This document shows positions 1 through 11,901 of a DNA stretch of 64,000 nucleotides, piece by piece. The position numbers were made by a program, and so were the translations under genes. Within the stretch, counting starts at the first letter, position 1. Each line of letters starts with the position of its first letter. The notes beneath the pieces were generated by a model that was not told the origin of the DNA, ran no database searches, and saw only the letters and a list, made by a program, of their open reading frames with translations. The DNA is taken from contig JABYQQ010000008.1 of assembly GCA_022605405.1 (NCBI GenBank), positions 186,001 through 250,000 of the forward strand, given 5' to 3'. The stretch comes from Earliella scabrosa. Lineage: Eukaryota > Basidiomycota > Agaricomycetes > Polyporales > Polyporaceae.

Positions 1-1077
1 TGACGATCGCACCAACGTCAGGCAGTATTGTCCCTTCGGACGCCATGCGAGCTAGTGCAGTGACTAACTCGACCACCTGCGGATCCGTCGGAGGATTGCT
101 CTCTGTGATACCGAACCTTGTCAAGAGGGCGCGAACGACATCTGCGTCGCTAGTGATATCTGGCCCCAACTGGACCAAGGCCTGCACAAGAGATGTTCCG
201 GGAGGAAGACTGCGGAGCAATAAGTCATCGTTGACCACTTCCGTATGGCTGAGTGTACTACGTACCTCAAGTTCGGCAATATGCGCTGTAGGATGGGCGA
301 CACAATCTCGGAGCCGTATTTGGTTTGCGCAGCAACAATGAGGGCTTGCCGTTGAGTGGCATCCAAGCTCGGCGCGTCAGGTGGAGACTCGGCGAGGAGG
401 TTGGAAAGCAGTTTCGCGACTTGATTCGGGTTGAGATCGGCGTGGTCAAAGGAAGGGTGCTGGCACAAGGCGAGGACGGCGTTCTCGAAGTCTAGGCGGA
501 TCACTGTCGCTGCTTGCGCTGCCAGTTCGCGCCTAGTCGGGGCGGCAACAATGGAGGACGCCAAGATGAGCCTCTCCAAGGGACGTAGTCCAATGCGGTC
601 GGCGAACTTGACGAAATCAAAGTTACGGAAGACGTCCCCTTCACCTCGATCGATGCCATCTCGAAACCTGTCTGCAAGGAACGGATCGCGTGCGAGGCGT
701 TGGGTCTCTTGAACCAGGAGGCGGAATGTCAGGGCGGAAGACGGGTCGAACGCAGCGGGAGAGGCGGTGGAAGTGAGTCGGCTGTGGGAGTGAACGATGA
801 GGCGGCGGATGAAATGGAGGTACGTGTCGATGCCATGCTGCTCGGACAACTGTACACGCGTATATTGGAGAGAAGTGGTACAATGTGAGCGTGACATCCG
901 AGAGTTGAACAACGGCAATGTACGCACCGAGCGTATCTCCACCTGATTCCTCTCGAAGTTCTCCTCCGTAAGCGTCGAGAGTAGGAAGACGATCTGCGCT
1001 TTGACGATGGTGTGGATGTTAGGGCTGGCGGTGCCGTCCATGGCTGGAGTACGAGCCCTGGTTGAGGCCTCCGTCAT
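1..1077 (-). CDS. NOT1: CCR4-NOT complex scaffold subunit NOT1, N-terminal part (3' end beyond window)
   Basis: Exons on the minus strand: 1077-928, 849-266, 209-1 (continues off the left edge); 314 codons are visible and phases match at both introns. NOT1 (Cdc39/CNOT1) is the scaffold of the CCR4-NOT deadenylase, which shortens mRNA poly(A) tails and represses transcription. The visible part is the helical N-terminal region: a segment reading AQIVFLLSTLTEENFERNQ near residue 25, then HGIDTYLHFIRRL, then a run of HEAT-like helices including RPLERLILASSIVAA. This order matches fungal NOT1 as I know the family. The ATG at 1077 gives a short Ser/Thr/Arg leader; a start further upstream is possible but reads into low-complexity sequence. 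The introns (850-927 and 210-265) have gtgcgt and gtacgt donors. It is divergent from the gene at 1782. Confidence 0.85.
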
Positions 1078-1781
1078 GCGTCGACCGCCGTGGCCACCGC
1101 CAGAAGCCGTTTTGGAAGATTTGCGGGGAGACGAGGTAGAAATCTGGAACAAGACAGACCGAAGTCGCCTTGAACAGCGAGCAGAGATCCCGTACAGAAC
1201 ACCGAGTGTCTGTGAGCACGCGTCGCGCATTTTCGAGCTCCGACTCAATCTCGGTGGCAACACCCATGCCAGTGCTTCCTCAGTTCCTCCAAGTCCCAAC
1301 AGAGTCCCAGAAGCAATGCCCCCGTCGGCCATATGTATCCTGCTCGATAACTGCAATGCCAACGTGTTCTAGTCCGGATGCTTTCATAAACCTGACAGCA
1401 TGAGATTCCGCTCAATGTGAGCGTTATCTGGGTGCAGCAAGAGCACCCCCGTTCCGCCTCTCTGGTACCATGCCCACACACGTTCAGGCTCTCTCTATCA
1501 GTCCGTGGGATGGGTGAGTCCGGGGTTTCGTCTGTCGATGTCATATCATTGCTCACCCTCTTTCTCTACTTACACGCATGAAAACGTCCGCTTAAAAGGC
1601 CAGCGTATCTGAACGTCTCCCACTCCCACTCTCGCCCTCCCCTCCCTCTCGCCCGCCAGCCAACTATCGCGCACACCCTCCCCTTTGTGATCGCTTGACA
1701 CGCTCATCAACCTCCGAGTGAGTGGCTTGAGGCTATACGTGACCGTGCTTCTGACAATACCCTGCTTACCTCACTAGTACA
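1078..1781. promoter_or_regulatory. Divergent intergenic region, NOT1 / gene at 1782
   Basis: About 700 bp between two divergent starts. A pyrimidine-rich tract (about 1616-1665, mostly CT and CCC runs) lies just upstream of the plus-strand gene, the usual core-promoter composition in basidiomycetes. No TATA box is obvious. Open frames here are non-homologous and look incidental. Confidence 0.4.
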
Positions 1782-2479
1782 ATGGGTGGACTGTCCGATG
1801 ACACCAGGCTTACTCGGGACACCTACACGGGTGCTTCCACAACCGTAGAGGTGTGTTGAGCTATTCCGCATCCATCCAGATACTCACGATCTACAGATTC
1901 GGTGCCCAAGTGGGGTAACTGGTCTGGAGAGAATCATACTCGTCGCTCAAGGTGACCTCCAGCGGCATCTGAGGTATGTAGACGTTACACTCCACCGTGT
2001 GACACCCTCTGAGTATTGCTTTCAGTGCGTTATTCGCACGCACCATCAACATCGATTGTATCTACACCAAGACGGGCCCTCGTGGTGCAGGAGCTTCGCT
2101 TGACAATCCTATCCACCAGGAGCGGCAAGTACACCTGAAGTGCGCAGGCCAGGTTGTCTGCATCGCCACCTCCTCGGTCACAGTTACTTCACCCGAGTGT
2201 GAACGGCTCCTGTTGGACGAGAAGTTTGCCCTAGGGCAGATCTTCCGGCACCTTCGGACGTACCCACGGTTTGCCCTCATCGACATGGGTACCCAGGTCG
2301 TGAACGGTAAACGGGAGCTGAGGAGGACGTACGTGCTGGAGACCGAGGGCATCCGGTGTGAGATCCTCGAGGTTTTCCCGGACAGGGATATGTTCGACCT
2401 GGGAGAAGCATGGCTGAAGCAGGAATCCCGGGAGAAGTCAGAGAAGTCCTTCTTTCCTTTCGACAAGTCAGACAAGTAG
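1782..2479 (+). CDS. Small chorismate-lyase-like (UbiC/UTRA fold?) fungal protein
   Basis: Exons 1782-1850, 1897-1973, 2026-2479; 199 aa, phases consistent. I do not recognise a named orthologue. The arrangement resembles the chorismate lyase / UTRA fold: a start segment VTGLERIILVAQGDLQRHLS, a central strand GQVVCIATSSVTV, a helix LLLDEKFALGQIFRHL followed by YPRFALIDMG, and a final strand RRTYVLETEGIRCEILEVF. In that fold a leucine-glycine (here ALGQIF) precedes the ligand-closing helix. There is no signal peptide or transmembrane segment. The C-terminus is charged and Lys/Ser-rich. Enzymatic activity cannot be claimed from this; it could be a non-catalytic member. It is transcribed away from NOT1. 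Confidence 0.6.
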
Positions 2480-3693
2480 AGATGTCTCCTACGGACTGGG
2501 TTTCTCGTTTCTCGTTCGTCTCTCGGACTCCTCTCGTGACCGTCATTGTACATAGACAGCGTGTGTAGTGTCACACGCAGGCATAAGGCTATTCGATCGG
2601 TTCTCTCTGCCATAGACAGCTTGGATCCTATCAGGCTGCAATAGCTTCATTCACAACCCAATCCGTTGGGGCGGCGAATTACCGCGCCACAAGGGTGGCT
2701 TCGGAGAGCTTCGGAGTCTCTTGTGCCATATTTGTCCGTCCGGTACCGGTGACGATCGTCGCTCCTGCTTCTGCCCATGGCTCCCATTCCAACTCGTCTC
2801 GGGACTATGCAGTTCTAGCACACTTTAATATCCATGCCTGCATGTGTACTCGTCGATAAAACGGTAGTGTCATCGCGATCGAGACACCAACGTCTCCCAG
2901 CCAAACTACACGCGCACAGCACATCGGCATTCTCCTGCGAGTACTCATGAGCTCGGAGCGTTTTTGCAGAGATGATGGTCTACAGCGGTGAGTACAGCTC
3001 AGACAGGCTAAGTCTTCGAAGTTCGTTGCCTGACGCGTCTAGCATGGGCATAGGCTAGACCTAGGGCAGCGGCGAAGGGGCTCCGAGCCTCGAGGCCAGT
3101 CCTATAGTATACTTCCGTCGTACGGCTCCTCATGGCTGTGTCTCGCTTTGGTGGTCCGGATCTCTGAAGTACGTGTTACTCGAGTCGTGAGCGATGTCAA
3201 TTTCTCTGAAACAGCTCCAGCAAGATTTTCATTGAGATCTCGTGCATGCTAGTGGGCGCCCCGTCGCCGTCGCTTGCCAATGATGTTTCGCATTTCACGC
3301 CGAAAGTCGGGACGTGTTCTCGAGTCGGCGGTCGGTTTTCGCAGCGTACAGTAACTGACTTCAGACTGGGGGCGTAAGTACCTTGGACATGTCGTAGGCC
3401 TCAGTGGAACGGTTTGGGATCGGACACAACACATCCATTCCATCAATGCGCCACCGCCGATGGTCCAGTCGCTTCAGTGGACGCGTGTACTCCACGCTTG
3501 TAGACATGCGCCGAAATGGCGCGTATTGGCGATCTGGAGATCCTCAAGTCATAAGCTATGGCGGTTCTCCGGCAAGATTGTCTCCTCTACATATAAATGC
3601 TCAGGGAACTCGCATCAGCCTGACCCTCAAGCCGCCTGTATCCTCTCCCTTCTTCTGTTCTCTTGTGGTGCGGGTTGGTCAGCGGCGCACACT
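2480..3693. other. Intergenic: 3' flank of the 1782 gene and laccase promoter
   Basis: No coding frame here shows family features or a consistent splice pattern. The right-hand third is the laccase upstream region; its TATA-like box is listed separately. Nothing else is supported. Confidence 0.5.
3592..3598 (+). promoter_or_regulatory. TATA-like box of the laccase gene
   Basis: TATAAAT about 100 bp upstream of the laccase ATG at 3694, the usual distance for basidiomycete laccase promoters. Assigned from position and sequence only. Confidence 0.55.
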
Positions 3694-5779
3694 ATGGCCA
3701 GGGTGCAGATGTCCCTTGTGTTCTTGGTTCTGTCTCTCGCATTGAGCAGTTCTGCCGCCATCGGACCTGTCACGGACCTGGTCATCTCGAACGCGGACGT
3801 CTCCCCGGACGGGTATGAGCGAGCTGCCGTGCTCGCTGGTGAGACATTCCCTGGCCCTCTCATTACCGGCCAGATGGGCGACCGCTTCCAGATCAACGTG
3901 GTCAACAAGCTCACGAATCACACGATGCTCAAGTCGACAAGCATTGTGCGTATTCGTTTCATCATCCCGCATTGACGTCGGCAGCTTCAGTGAAACTGAC
4001 ATGGACGGCCTCGTAGCATTGGCATGGTCCCTTCCAGAAGGGGACAAACTGGGCAGATGGTGGTGCAGCCGTGAACCAATGTCCGATCTCTACGGGGCAC
4101 TCGTTTCTATACGACTTCCGAGTCCAAGATCAGGCAGGTGCGTTGATTCGTCGCTGAGCGGGAATAACGCACCCGTTACTTATGCTCCACAGGTACCTTC
4201 TGGTACCACAGTCACTTGTCGACTCAGTATTGTGATGGATTGCGCGGGCCAATGGTGGTCTACGACCCGAATGACCCTCATGCCAGTCGGTATGACGTAG
4301 ACAACGGTAAGCGAACACGACGTCTATGTTTGATATTCTCTGCAGTCTAACCTGTTTCTCTTAGATGATACAGTCATAACTCTGGCGGATTGGTATCATG
4401 TTTCATCGAAGACAGCGCCCGTGTGAGTTCTTGCAATCTGCACCCTCACGGACCGTGGACATCAGAGGTTGATGGAAGCACCTTGCAGCTCTGGTGCAGA
4501 CTCCACCCTCATCAATGGGAAGGGTCGTTCGTTTCAGACGCCTGGCGCCGAGCTCAGCGTCATCTCGGTCTCTCCAGGCAAACGGTATCGCTTCCGCTTG
4601 GTTTCGCTCTCGTGCGACCCGAATTATGTCTTCAGCATCGATGGCCACAGCATGACAGTGATCGAGGCAGATTCGGTGAATACCGAGCCACTTGTCGTCG
4701 ACTCCATCCAGATCTTCTCCGGCCAGCGATACTCGTTCGTCCTGGAGGCAGACCAGCCGGTCAGCAATTATTGGATTCGCGCGAACCCGAACACCGGCAC
4801 GGTTGGTTTCCTCAATGGACTGAACTCGGCTATTCTAAGATACGAGGGAGCGCCGCCAGTCGAACCTACATCATTGGATATATCAGCCAAACGGCTCAAG
4901 GAAACAGATCTGCGACCTCTGAGGCCAATGCCAGTGGTACGCTTGCTTTTGTTCTGTTTGTGACAAGCGTTGCTCACTTAGTGGCAGCCTGGGGATGCGG
5001 TCAAGGGCGGCGTCGACAAGGCGATCAACTTCGCCTTCAGTTTCGTGAGTATTGTATGCAGGTGTGATGTTTTTGTACCAGGACCTCACGTACGCCCCGA
5101 CAGAATGGCTCCAAGTTCTTCATGAACGGCGCCACCTTCGCACCCCCCAGTGTCCCTGTCCTACTGCAGATTATGAGCGGCGCGCATTCAGCCTCGGACC
5201 TTTTGCCCGCCGGCAATGTCTACGCCCTGCCTTCCAATGCGACTATTGAGCTCTCGTTCCCAGCGACCTTCAACGCGCCCGGCGCTCCGCACCCATTCCA
5301 CTTGCACGGTGTAGGTTCTTTCCCTGGATGCTGAACACCGGATCCACTAAGCTTCGTGGAACAGCATACCTTTGCCGTGGTTCGGAGTGCGGGAAGCTCC
5401 CAATATAACTACGAGAATCCGATCTGGAGAGATGTGGTCAACACCGGCAGCGCTCTGGACGGAGATAACGTCACAGTCCGTTTTAGGGTGAGCTCCTTGT
5501 TGGGACTGTACTCAACGAAGCTAGTCCCCTGACCCTCGCGTCTTCAGACAGACAATCCTGGTCCATGGTTCCTCCATTGCCACATAGACTTCCATTTGGA
5601 AGCGGGGTTCGCTGTTGTCATGGCTGAGGACATACCACATGTTGCATCCGCTAATCCCGTTCCTCGTGAGTGCCTCCATTGAGCGTTAGTAGCAGGAGCC
5701 TCGTCATTGACACTTCGCTTCAGAAGCCTGGACCGACCTTTGCCCCATATATGATGCTTTAAATGAAGACGACCGCTGA
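3694..5779 (+). CDS. lac: Secreted laccase (multicopper oxidase, high-redox-type site)
   Basis: Ten exons: 3694-3945, 4017-4137, 4193-4306, 4365-4422, 4489-4936, 4988-5044, 5104-5310, 5365-5487, 5548-5665, 5724-5779; 517 aa, the normal length for this family. Laccase oxidises phenols and aromatic amines with reduction of O2 to water and acts outside the cell on lignin-derived and other phenolics. A signal peptide of about 22 aa ends SSSAAIG. All four copper signatures are present: HWHG (start of exon 2), WYHSH (start of exon 3), HPFHLHG (end of exon 7) and [12 protein letters not shown] (exon 9). The residue ten after the copper-binding Cys is Phe, the axial position associated with high-redox-potential fungal laccases. 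N-glycosylation sequons occur (for example NHT, NVT). The one weakly defined junction is exon 4 to exon 5. Confidence 0.96.
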
Positions 5780-6185
5780 TGCCTACTGTTTTGTTCATTG
5801 TTTTCGTGCTACTCTCTTCCTTGCTATATGGACTAGCATTTCGAGTCGGACTTCATGATATGTCTCGTTACTTAATACTTACTACAATTTCCCTCGGATT
5901 CGGCCGTTTTCCTGTACTAGGAACTCTCGACAGTTGCAACGATTCTTACCTATACGTCATCCCTAATGCAGTCCTATGTAGCGGCCTCAGCCGACCTTGA
6001 AGCATATAACCCACCCCTCCAACCGCACAGTTTTCGTCTAGTTGGGGGCCGTTGCGACCAGTGGGAGGCTTTCCCTTCGATATCGTGACCGTGACAAGCG
6101 CGTGATCGTGACCAGTCGCGTCCAGGCGTGGACGCGTCAGCTCTGCAAGCTCTCACCTCTTGACCACTGACCACCACCACAAAGC
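5780..6185. other. Intergenic: laccase 3' flank and MCMBP promoter
   Basis: No gene is supported; a 73-codon frame directly after the laccase stop has no recognisable features. An MCB-like hexamer lies at 6132-6137 (separate entry). Confidence 0.5.
6132..6137. promoter_or_regulatory. MCB-like ACGCGT hexamer upstream of MCMBP
   Basis: ACGCGT lies 49 bp upstream of the MCMBP ATG. This is the core of the MluI cell-cycle box bound by MBF-type factors on DNA replication genes in fungi. In a GC-rich 64-kb window roughly 15-20 chance copies are expected, so position and gene function are the only support. Confidence 0.25.
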
Positions 6186-8324
6186 ATGACTGCAGACTAC
6201 CGTTTGCAAGCTGTTGAAGACCCGACCGCTGTTGTGCGCGAGTTGTATCGCTCGCACGCTGGCGCAGAGAATTTCCCTCGCTTCGTCGCCGAGCACTTCT
6301 CCAAGCTCTTCGACACACCGGCAGCGTTCAAGAAAGTAAGAACTCTGCATAATGCTCATTGCGTTTGTGGATACCAACTGACGCGTGCTACTGCAGATTC
6401 CTGTGTTGAATGTTCGACATCCCCCAGCATCCTATCGGGATCGCGCTCTAGTCCGCTTTCGCGCAATGGTGCAAGACACATCCCTCTCGACCGAGATGTA
6501 TCTCGCAAAGCATCATGACGGGACTGCTGGAGGATGGGGGATGTATGAGAATGAGGGCGGCAGTAGCTCTAGCGCAGGAAACATGGACTACGCTGATCTC
6601 CGCGAGTGCAATGTCCTCTGGGCCACCAGTGTCCCCGCCGAGTCCGCGTGGTGCGCTGAGGAGCTCGATGGATATAACTCAGGTATGCAGCATGTGGGAT
6701 GAATAGCTGCCGAGAACGCTGAACGCCCCTCTTCAGGCCCAAATGAGAATACAGCTCGGCTTACGGAACCACCAACTGTGCAACGAAGCCACAAGTTTCC
6801 CCACGCTGAATCTGAACATATCGGAGTCCAAGTGAAGGTAGATCGCTCTACTTTCAGACGTGCATGGAAACGTTTATCATTTTTCAGGTATACGATACAG
6901 AGCGAGCTGAATCCTTCAAGTCAACCGACATCGTCACCTTCGTTGGTATATTGTCGACCGAACCGTGAGTGAATTCGTTCTCTTTGTCCTACGGACGCAT
7001 TTAACTCCTAATCCATAGGTGTGGTATCGATCATGCGCAAGAGTCATCATCAGACGTGCCCACCCTGCACGTCCTATTCACGAAGTTCCACGCTCCTGGG
7101 GTTGTATCAAGGCCGTTCCCTCGAGTCGTTCGACGGATTCTTCCAGAACATGTCGTTGGTGTTGTTGACGATTCACCAGCACCCGTTGCTCAAGATACCA
7201 CCCAAGTTCGAACCGAACTCATCGACTGGATAGCAGAGGAGGCCCTCGGCGGTGACAAGGAGGCTGCTGAATGGGTCTTATATTCATGTATCGCTCGAGT
7301 GTGAGTGGTTGTATCCCGCTGATCATCCTATGCTGTGAGACTAATTTGAACCGTAGACAATCTCGCCATCCACCCCTCTTTCCCGCGCCTCTCGTCGTCT
7401 CTCGGTTCCCACCGCCTCCGCCGGTGCCGTCGACATCAGGGGTTCCTGTAATTGCTGAGCCAACTCTGTCTGCCTTGCTCGCCTTGCTGCTTCCCGTCAC
7501 GCATACGCTCAACCTCTCACTTGAGAGCCTGAACAAATCGAGATATTCACCTGAGAGTAAGGATGAAGACCTTCACGCAGGGGTGCTTCAGCTTCCGCAG
7601 GGTATAGTGCTCCTCGTTTCAGAGGGTGGCGTACGCGAGGGGCAGCTCGTCGACCGAGGTATGTCCAACTGCAATTGAACAAATGTCCCTGATACCGCGT
7701 GTTGACATACGATGGGTAGGGGTGATGAACGTTCGGACACTTCAAGAAGTGATGGACGCGCAAACCCTAGCATACGTCTTCCCGTTCAGCCAATTTTCCT
7801 TCCCGACCGACATCAGCTGCATCATCCTCGCGGAGGGCCGCAAGAGTGCATTCTTCAAGACCGAACTCAACATTCCTCTGCGTGCACCGACGGATCCTGC
7901 AGGCATCGCGACGCTGTACAAGCCAGCGGACCAAATCCGCATGCCTCCCCAGGAGACGCTGGCGGCATTCAGGGACCTTGTGGTGGGCGCCAGGTGCGGA
8001 AAGGTGCAAGTTTCCGAGGAAACCTCAGAGGTATGTTTCTTGTCCTGTGACGTTGTGGTGGGGCCTGAAGACTGATTCTTTCGTAGCATATTCAAGCGGA
8101 GTTCGTACGCTACAGGCAGAGTGACAGGAACGTGACAGCAGACGACTTGATCCGTTGGATGACCATCTCCAAGTGAGTGTGATTGCGCTAAGCCTGCCCA
8201 CAGACCGCTTACAATATTGTTGTGTAGACTACATGCGCTTTCTCGGCACGAACCAGCGCTGACCGTAGAGACATGGCAGCGCGCAAAAGCATTGGATGAC
8301 CAAAGGAGGTCACTGTTGTCCTGA
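6186..8324 (+). CDS. MCMBP: MCM complex-binding protein (MCMBP/ETG1 family)
   Basis: Nine exons: 6186-6335, 6397-6682, 6737-6837, 6888-6964, 7019-7300, 7357-7658, 7720-8030, 8087-8172, 8228-8324; 563 aa, close to the family's usual 550-650. MCMBP binds MCM2-7 subunits in place of MCM2, acts as a chaperone for nascent MCM complexes and helps unload them after replication, in the nucleus. Diagnostic stretches: ALVRFRAMVQDTSL in exon 2, YDTERAESFKSTDIVTFVG across exon 4, the segment around ELIDWIAEEALGGDKEAAEW, a winged/AAA-like core ending SCIILAEGRKS, and the C-terminal VTADDLIRWM. The middle (residues about 150-190) is low complexity, as usual. An ACGCGT hexamer sits 49 bp upstream. It converges on the minus-strand phosphomutase gene, with only 93 bp between stops. 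Confidence 0.9.
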
Positions 8325-8417
8325 ATGTCGATCAAACCATACTTCGATTTGGAATGCTTGTATGCAATGTTGGATCTACTCTCTTCTTGTATCATGGAAT
8401 GCCATCCCCAGCGTTAT

Positions 8418-11227
8418 CTAGGGCTTCCCAAGCCCGTGCTTCTCTGCCTCCATCCAGACCTCAGACAGCTCCTGGACAACCTTTGGGAGGAGGTCTGCCA
8501 CAGCAGCGGCGTCCTTCCCACTGCCCTCAAGATAATATTTGATCTTGGGCTCGGTTCCGCTCGTCCTGACCGGTATCCCATGAGCGTGCGCATCGACCAC
8601 GCGTTGCATCTCTGAGGACCCACCTTGTCGTCAGAGTTATCTTCGTTCCGTCTTCCTGATTCTCAGCCCTGAACTGGATCATGTGTCCCGAGGAGAGTGG
8701 GAGCGTGGGCTTGAAGCTGGGAGGATTCGAGCTGTCGTACCCGACTGTGAGATCGCGCACGCTCGTTACGGTGAGCCCTGCGATCGACTTCGGGTAGCTC
8801 GGTGTCGTGGGCGTGCCCCGCCCATCGAAGTTGCGAATGCGTGCGAAGATTGCGTCGATGGTACGTGGGTCAGTACAGATAAAGTACGAGTTACTGGTCT
8901 GTGGACAAGTGAGCAGACCGCTTACGACCGAAGGAGAACGTGGCACACCTGGAAGAAACCGTATCTGCAGTCGGCTGGTCAGCAAGCTGTGCGGCCATCT
9001 CGGCGCAAGAGACGCACTTTTCATACAACGCCTTGAGGTGGCTGCTGGCGGTCTTACCTTGACTATGCAAGGTGACAACTAATTCCGCAAAAACCACCTG
9101 TGGATTGAAGAGGTATTTATGTTGGTGCCCAGACACTGGTAAGGGACTTCAAGAACGCCCACCGAAGCAGCGACCCCATCCTTGTCACGCAGTTCCGAAC
9201 CGAACATGAAGCCAATAGCCTCTTCATACCCGAACGGTACCTCGTAACCTTCCCTCTCGAGGGCAAGAGCAGTGTTACCAATGTACTTGAAGCCTATACA
9301 GGGGTTACTTCACCCATAGAAGAGACGAAGACTGTTCGCTTCACCTGTGAGACATTCGGCAAACTTGAACCCTTCGGCGTGCGCGATAGACTCAATCATC
9401 TTAGAGCTAACAGTGGAGGCAACCATGGCGAGCTTTGCTTTGGGAACGTCAGTCCCTCATCTACGGATGGAGAGGAGGTGGGAACTTACACAGTGGCTTC
9501 CCTGACTCTTTGTATTTCTCAAGGCATGCACTGGCGAACAATGTACCAAGCTGGTCCCCCGTAAACTGGATCCACTTCCCGTCGGAGCTTTCAGAAGAAC
9601 CGATGTGAAGACACCACTACGATCGAGAGATAGCCTGTCCTCACCCTTTCTCGGCAGCAGCGAAGCGATCAGAGTCTGGATCTTGAGCGAGAATGTAGTC
9701 GGCTCCGGACTCGTCAGCAGTGGCAATGGCAAGATCCTGACGACAGGTGAGCTCCGAATTGATCAAATTACAACAGACGTACCAACGCTCCTGTCAGAAG
9801 GATGAATATGAGTAGTACGAGACTGAGGGTAAGGTAAAATTGACATACCCTTCTCTTCTGGGTTGGGGAATTTGACGGTAGGGAAATCGGGATCAGGCTT
9901 TTGCTGAGCTACCACTGGAATGTACTTCGGAAATCCGAACGAGTCGAAAGCCCTGGACATTGCGGCGTCGCTGACGCCGTGCATTGAGGTGTTAACAAAC
10001 TTGAGAGCGGTTCGTTCGTTCAATGACCTGCCCCAAATGTTGATAAGATAGCAAGTCCGATATCAAGCCTGAGATGAATCTACTTGTAGTGGCAGAGTGT
10101 GCCGATATATTTGAAGTAGGCGTCGTCGTCAAACTTCTTCAGCAAAGGCGAGCTATCCAATGAAGCAAGGTCAAACGAATGAGGTGCTTGATGTTGCTTG
10201 ATGGATGTCGAAATCCCCTTATCATGAGGTTCGATGATCTGACAATGCACAGGGGACATCATGAAAGCGTTCTGGATATGCCTGCGTAGCCTTACCTGGA
10301 CAGCATTCTCCCAATAAACCTAAACGCACTAAGCGACAGCTCACGATGTCTAGCGAGGGGCGACACACCTTGTAACCATTATCTTGCTGCGTTGCAGGTC
10401 ATTCAGCGATTGCGTTTCGGTCGTTGTGACCCCCGCGTACCTTGGGATTATGACTCGCTGCGTACATGTCAGTCGGATGAAGTATGGTAATGAACAATTG
10501 CGAACCTGTGATCATGACTCCACATGCTGCCTGCTTCGTCTTAACAGTGAAAGGCACCCTAAGCAAATCATTAACTGCCAGTATCTCCATCGGCCTGACG
10601 CACTCACAATGGCGTGTGGACGACTCCGTCATGGAAGTAAACAGAGACTTGCTGATCAATGAACGCCGCGGCGGTCAATCTGGCCCACTTCTCCGAGTGA
10701 TATCGATGATCGTGTCCGACAACGACGCCACGCAGACGCGCATCTTTGACATGTTCCAAAACATACGCACACAAGCCCTAGATCGACGTTCAGCTTGTGT
10801 AGATGTGATTGCTTGAAATGATTACCTGGGATGCCTGGATGATGATCAGATCGTTCATGCGTGCCCACCCCGCTTCCATTCGTCCTCGCAGGCCTAGATA
10901 GCAGAAAGAGTTCAACCTCATACATGTTACTGAGAAGTAGAGTCGCATACCTGCCGTTCCAAACTCGAAACGTGGGCTAGATCCGTTGAGGGTGGTGTTG
11001 CCATGAGTACTACGATGGATGCAATTGTATAGTCGTCACCTCATCCGTTTCTCCAGTTCAGCATCATTGCCGGCTGCAACAAGATCCTCTATCTCCTGCC
11101 GTGTGTCTGGGTTCTGAGAGAATCATACGTGGACTCAGCAACGCGCAGTAGTACAATTTCAATGTAGCGGCCTCACGGGATCTTGGCGGAGCCATTCGTC
11201 GACTAACTCTTTGAGGGTAGGGGTCAT
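8418..11227 (-). CDS. PGM2: Phosphopentomutase / phosphoglucomutase-2 type alpha-D-phosphohexomutase, 20 exons
   Basis: Exons (minus): 11227-11177, 11113-11040, 10976-10951, 10893-10826, 10777-10608, 10558-10506, 10457-10441, 10386-10369, 10319-10296, 10238-10084, 10027-9849, 9790-9783, 9736-9645, 9587-9490, 9437-9345, 9293-9163, 9097-9018, 8964-8949, 8898-8624, 8565-8418; 591 aa with all phases closing. The family interconverts ribose-1-P/ribose-5-P and glucose-1-P/glucose-6-P in the cytosol. Features in order: FEFGTAGLRG, phosphoserine loop TASHNPK (Ser149, split by an intron), KQDNGYKVYW, metal loop DPDSDR (about 300-305), sugar loop EEAIG (exon 16), and phosphate loop RTSGTEPK (543-550). 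The order and the EPHDKGIS segment match PGM2/yeast PGM3 (PRM15) rather than classical PGM1. Five exons are under 25 nt, one of them only 8 nt (9783-9790, encoding the end of Gly plus Ala-Leu). Confidence 0.92.
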
Positions 11228-11901
11228 CTTGAACAGCTATGGGTATCTTCAGATTCACGAATGACCCAGAGGTTCATTTCGAGAACTCACGATGATTGAT
11301 GCTGAAATGACCTGGAGGACCGTTCGAACTGATGTGTTCTTGAACGTTCCAAGTCAGCACTGCCGCCAAGCCTGGCGGTAGTCTCAGGCGCCCAACCTGC
11401 TTGCCACTAGTACTGGCAAGGACCAAGCTGCGTGCACATCTTTCAATTTCATTGCTTGCAGATGTCGCGGATCGAGGACACTCGTGTCAATGGCGAGGCT
11501 CGGCACATAGTCCCAGAGGTGAAACGAGTCACTCGACTTCTCCGTCAAAGATGTATCATACGGGTATGCACGCGTGCCGCGTACGGGTATCCCTCATTGA
11601 GACTTGCAACGTTCAAGTGCACACTGTGAATGCACCCGCATACGTCCATTTGGAAAGGAACGTCGGATATATTCTGTGGGAGGTTGGAGAAAGGAGCGGT
11701 GGACGAACAGGATACACACAAGAAGGAACTGCCCAAATCATGATGTCCCGAGCCCAACCAGCCCAATTACAGTAGCGATTCGCCCATGGTCCAAGACTCG
11801 AATCCTACGTCGGATGTGGTATACATTGCCTTACAGTACTACGAAAGCGATGCGAGACACGATAGAATAACAATAGGGGATCTGTCGTGCGCGTAGATGG
11901 G
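11228..11901. other. Intergenic between the PGM2 start and the Rco1-like stop
   Basis: Promoter of the minus-strand phosphomutase gene and 3' flank of the Rco1-like gene. Open frames are short and lack homology. Nothing else is supported. Confidence 0.45.

Noticed and set aside
121..1362. 413-codon minus-strand open frame as one uninterrupted gene
   Set aside because: It reads through a 78-nt and a 56-nt intron with good splice sites; the frame beyond 265 only matches NOT1 after splicing, and the sequence before 1077 has no family similarity.
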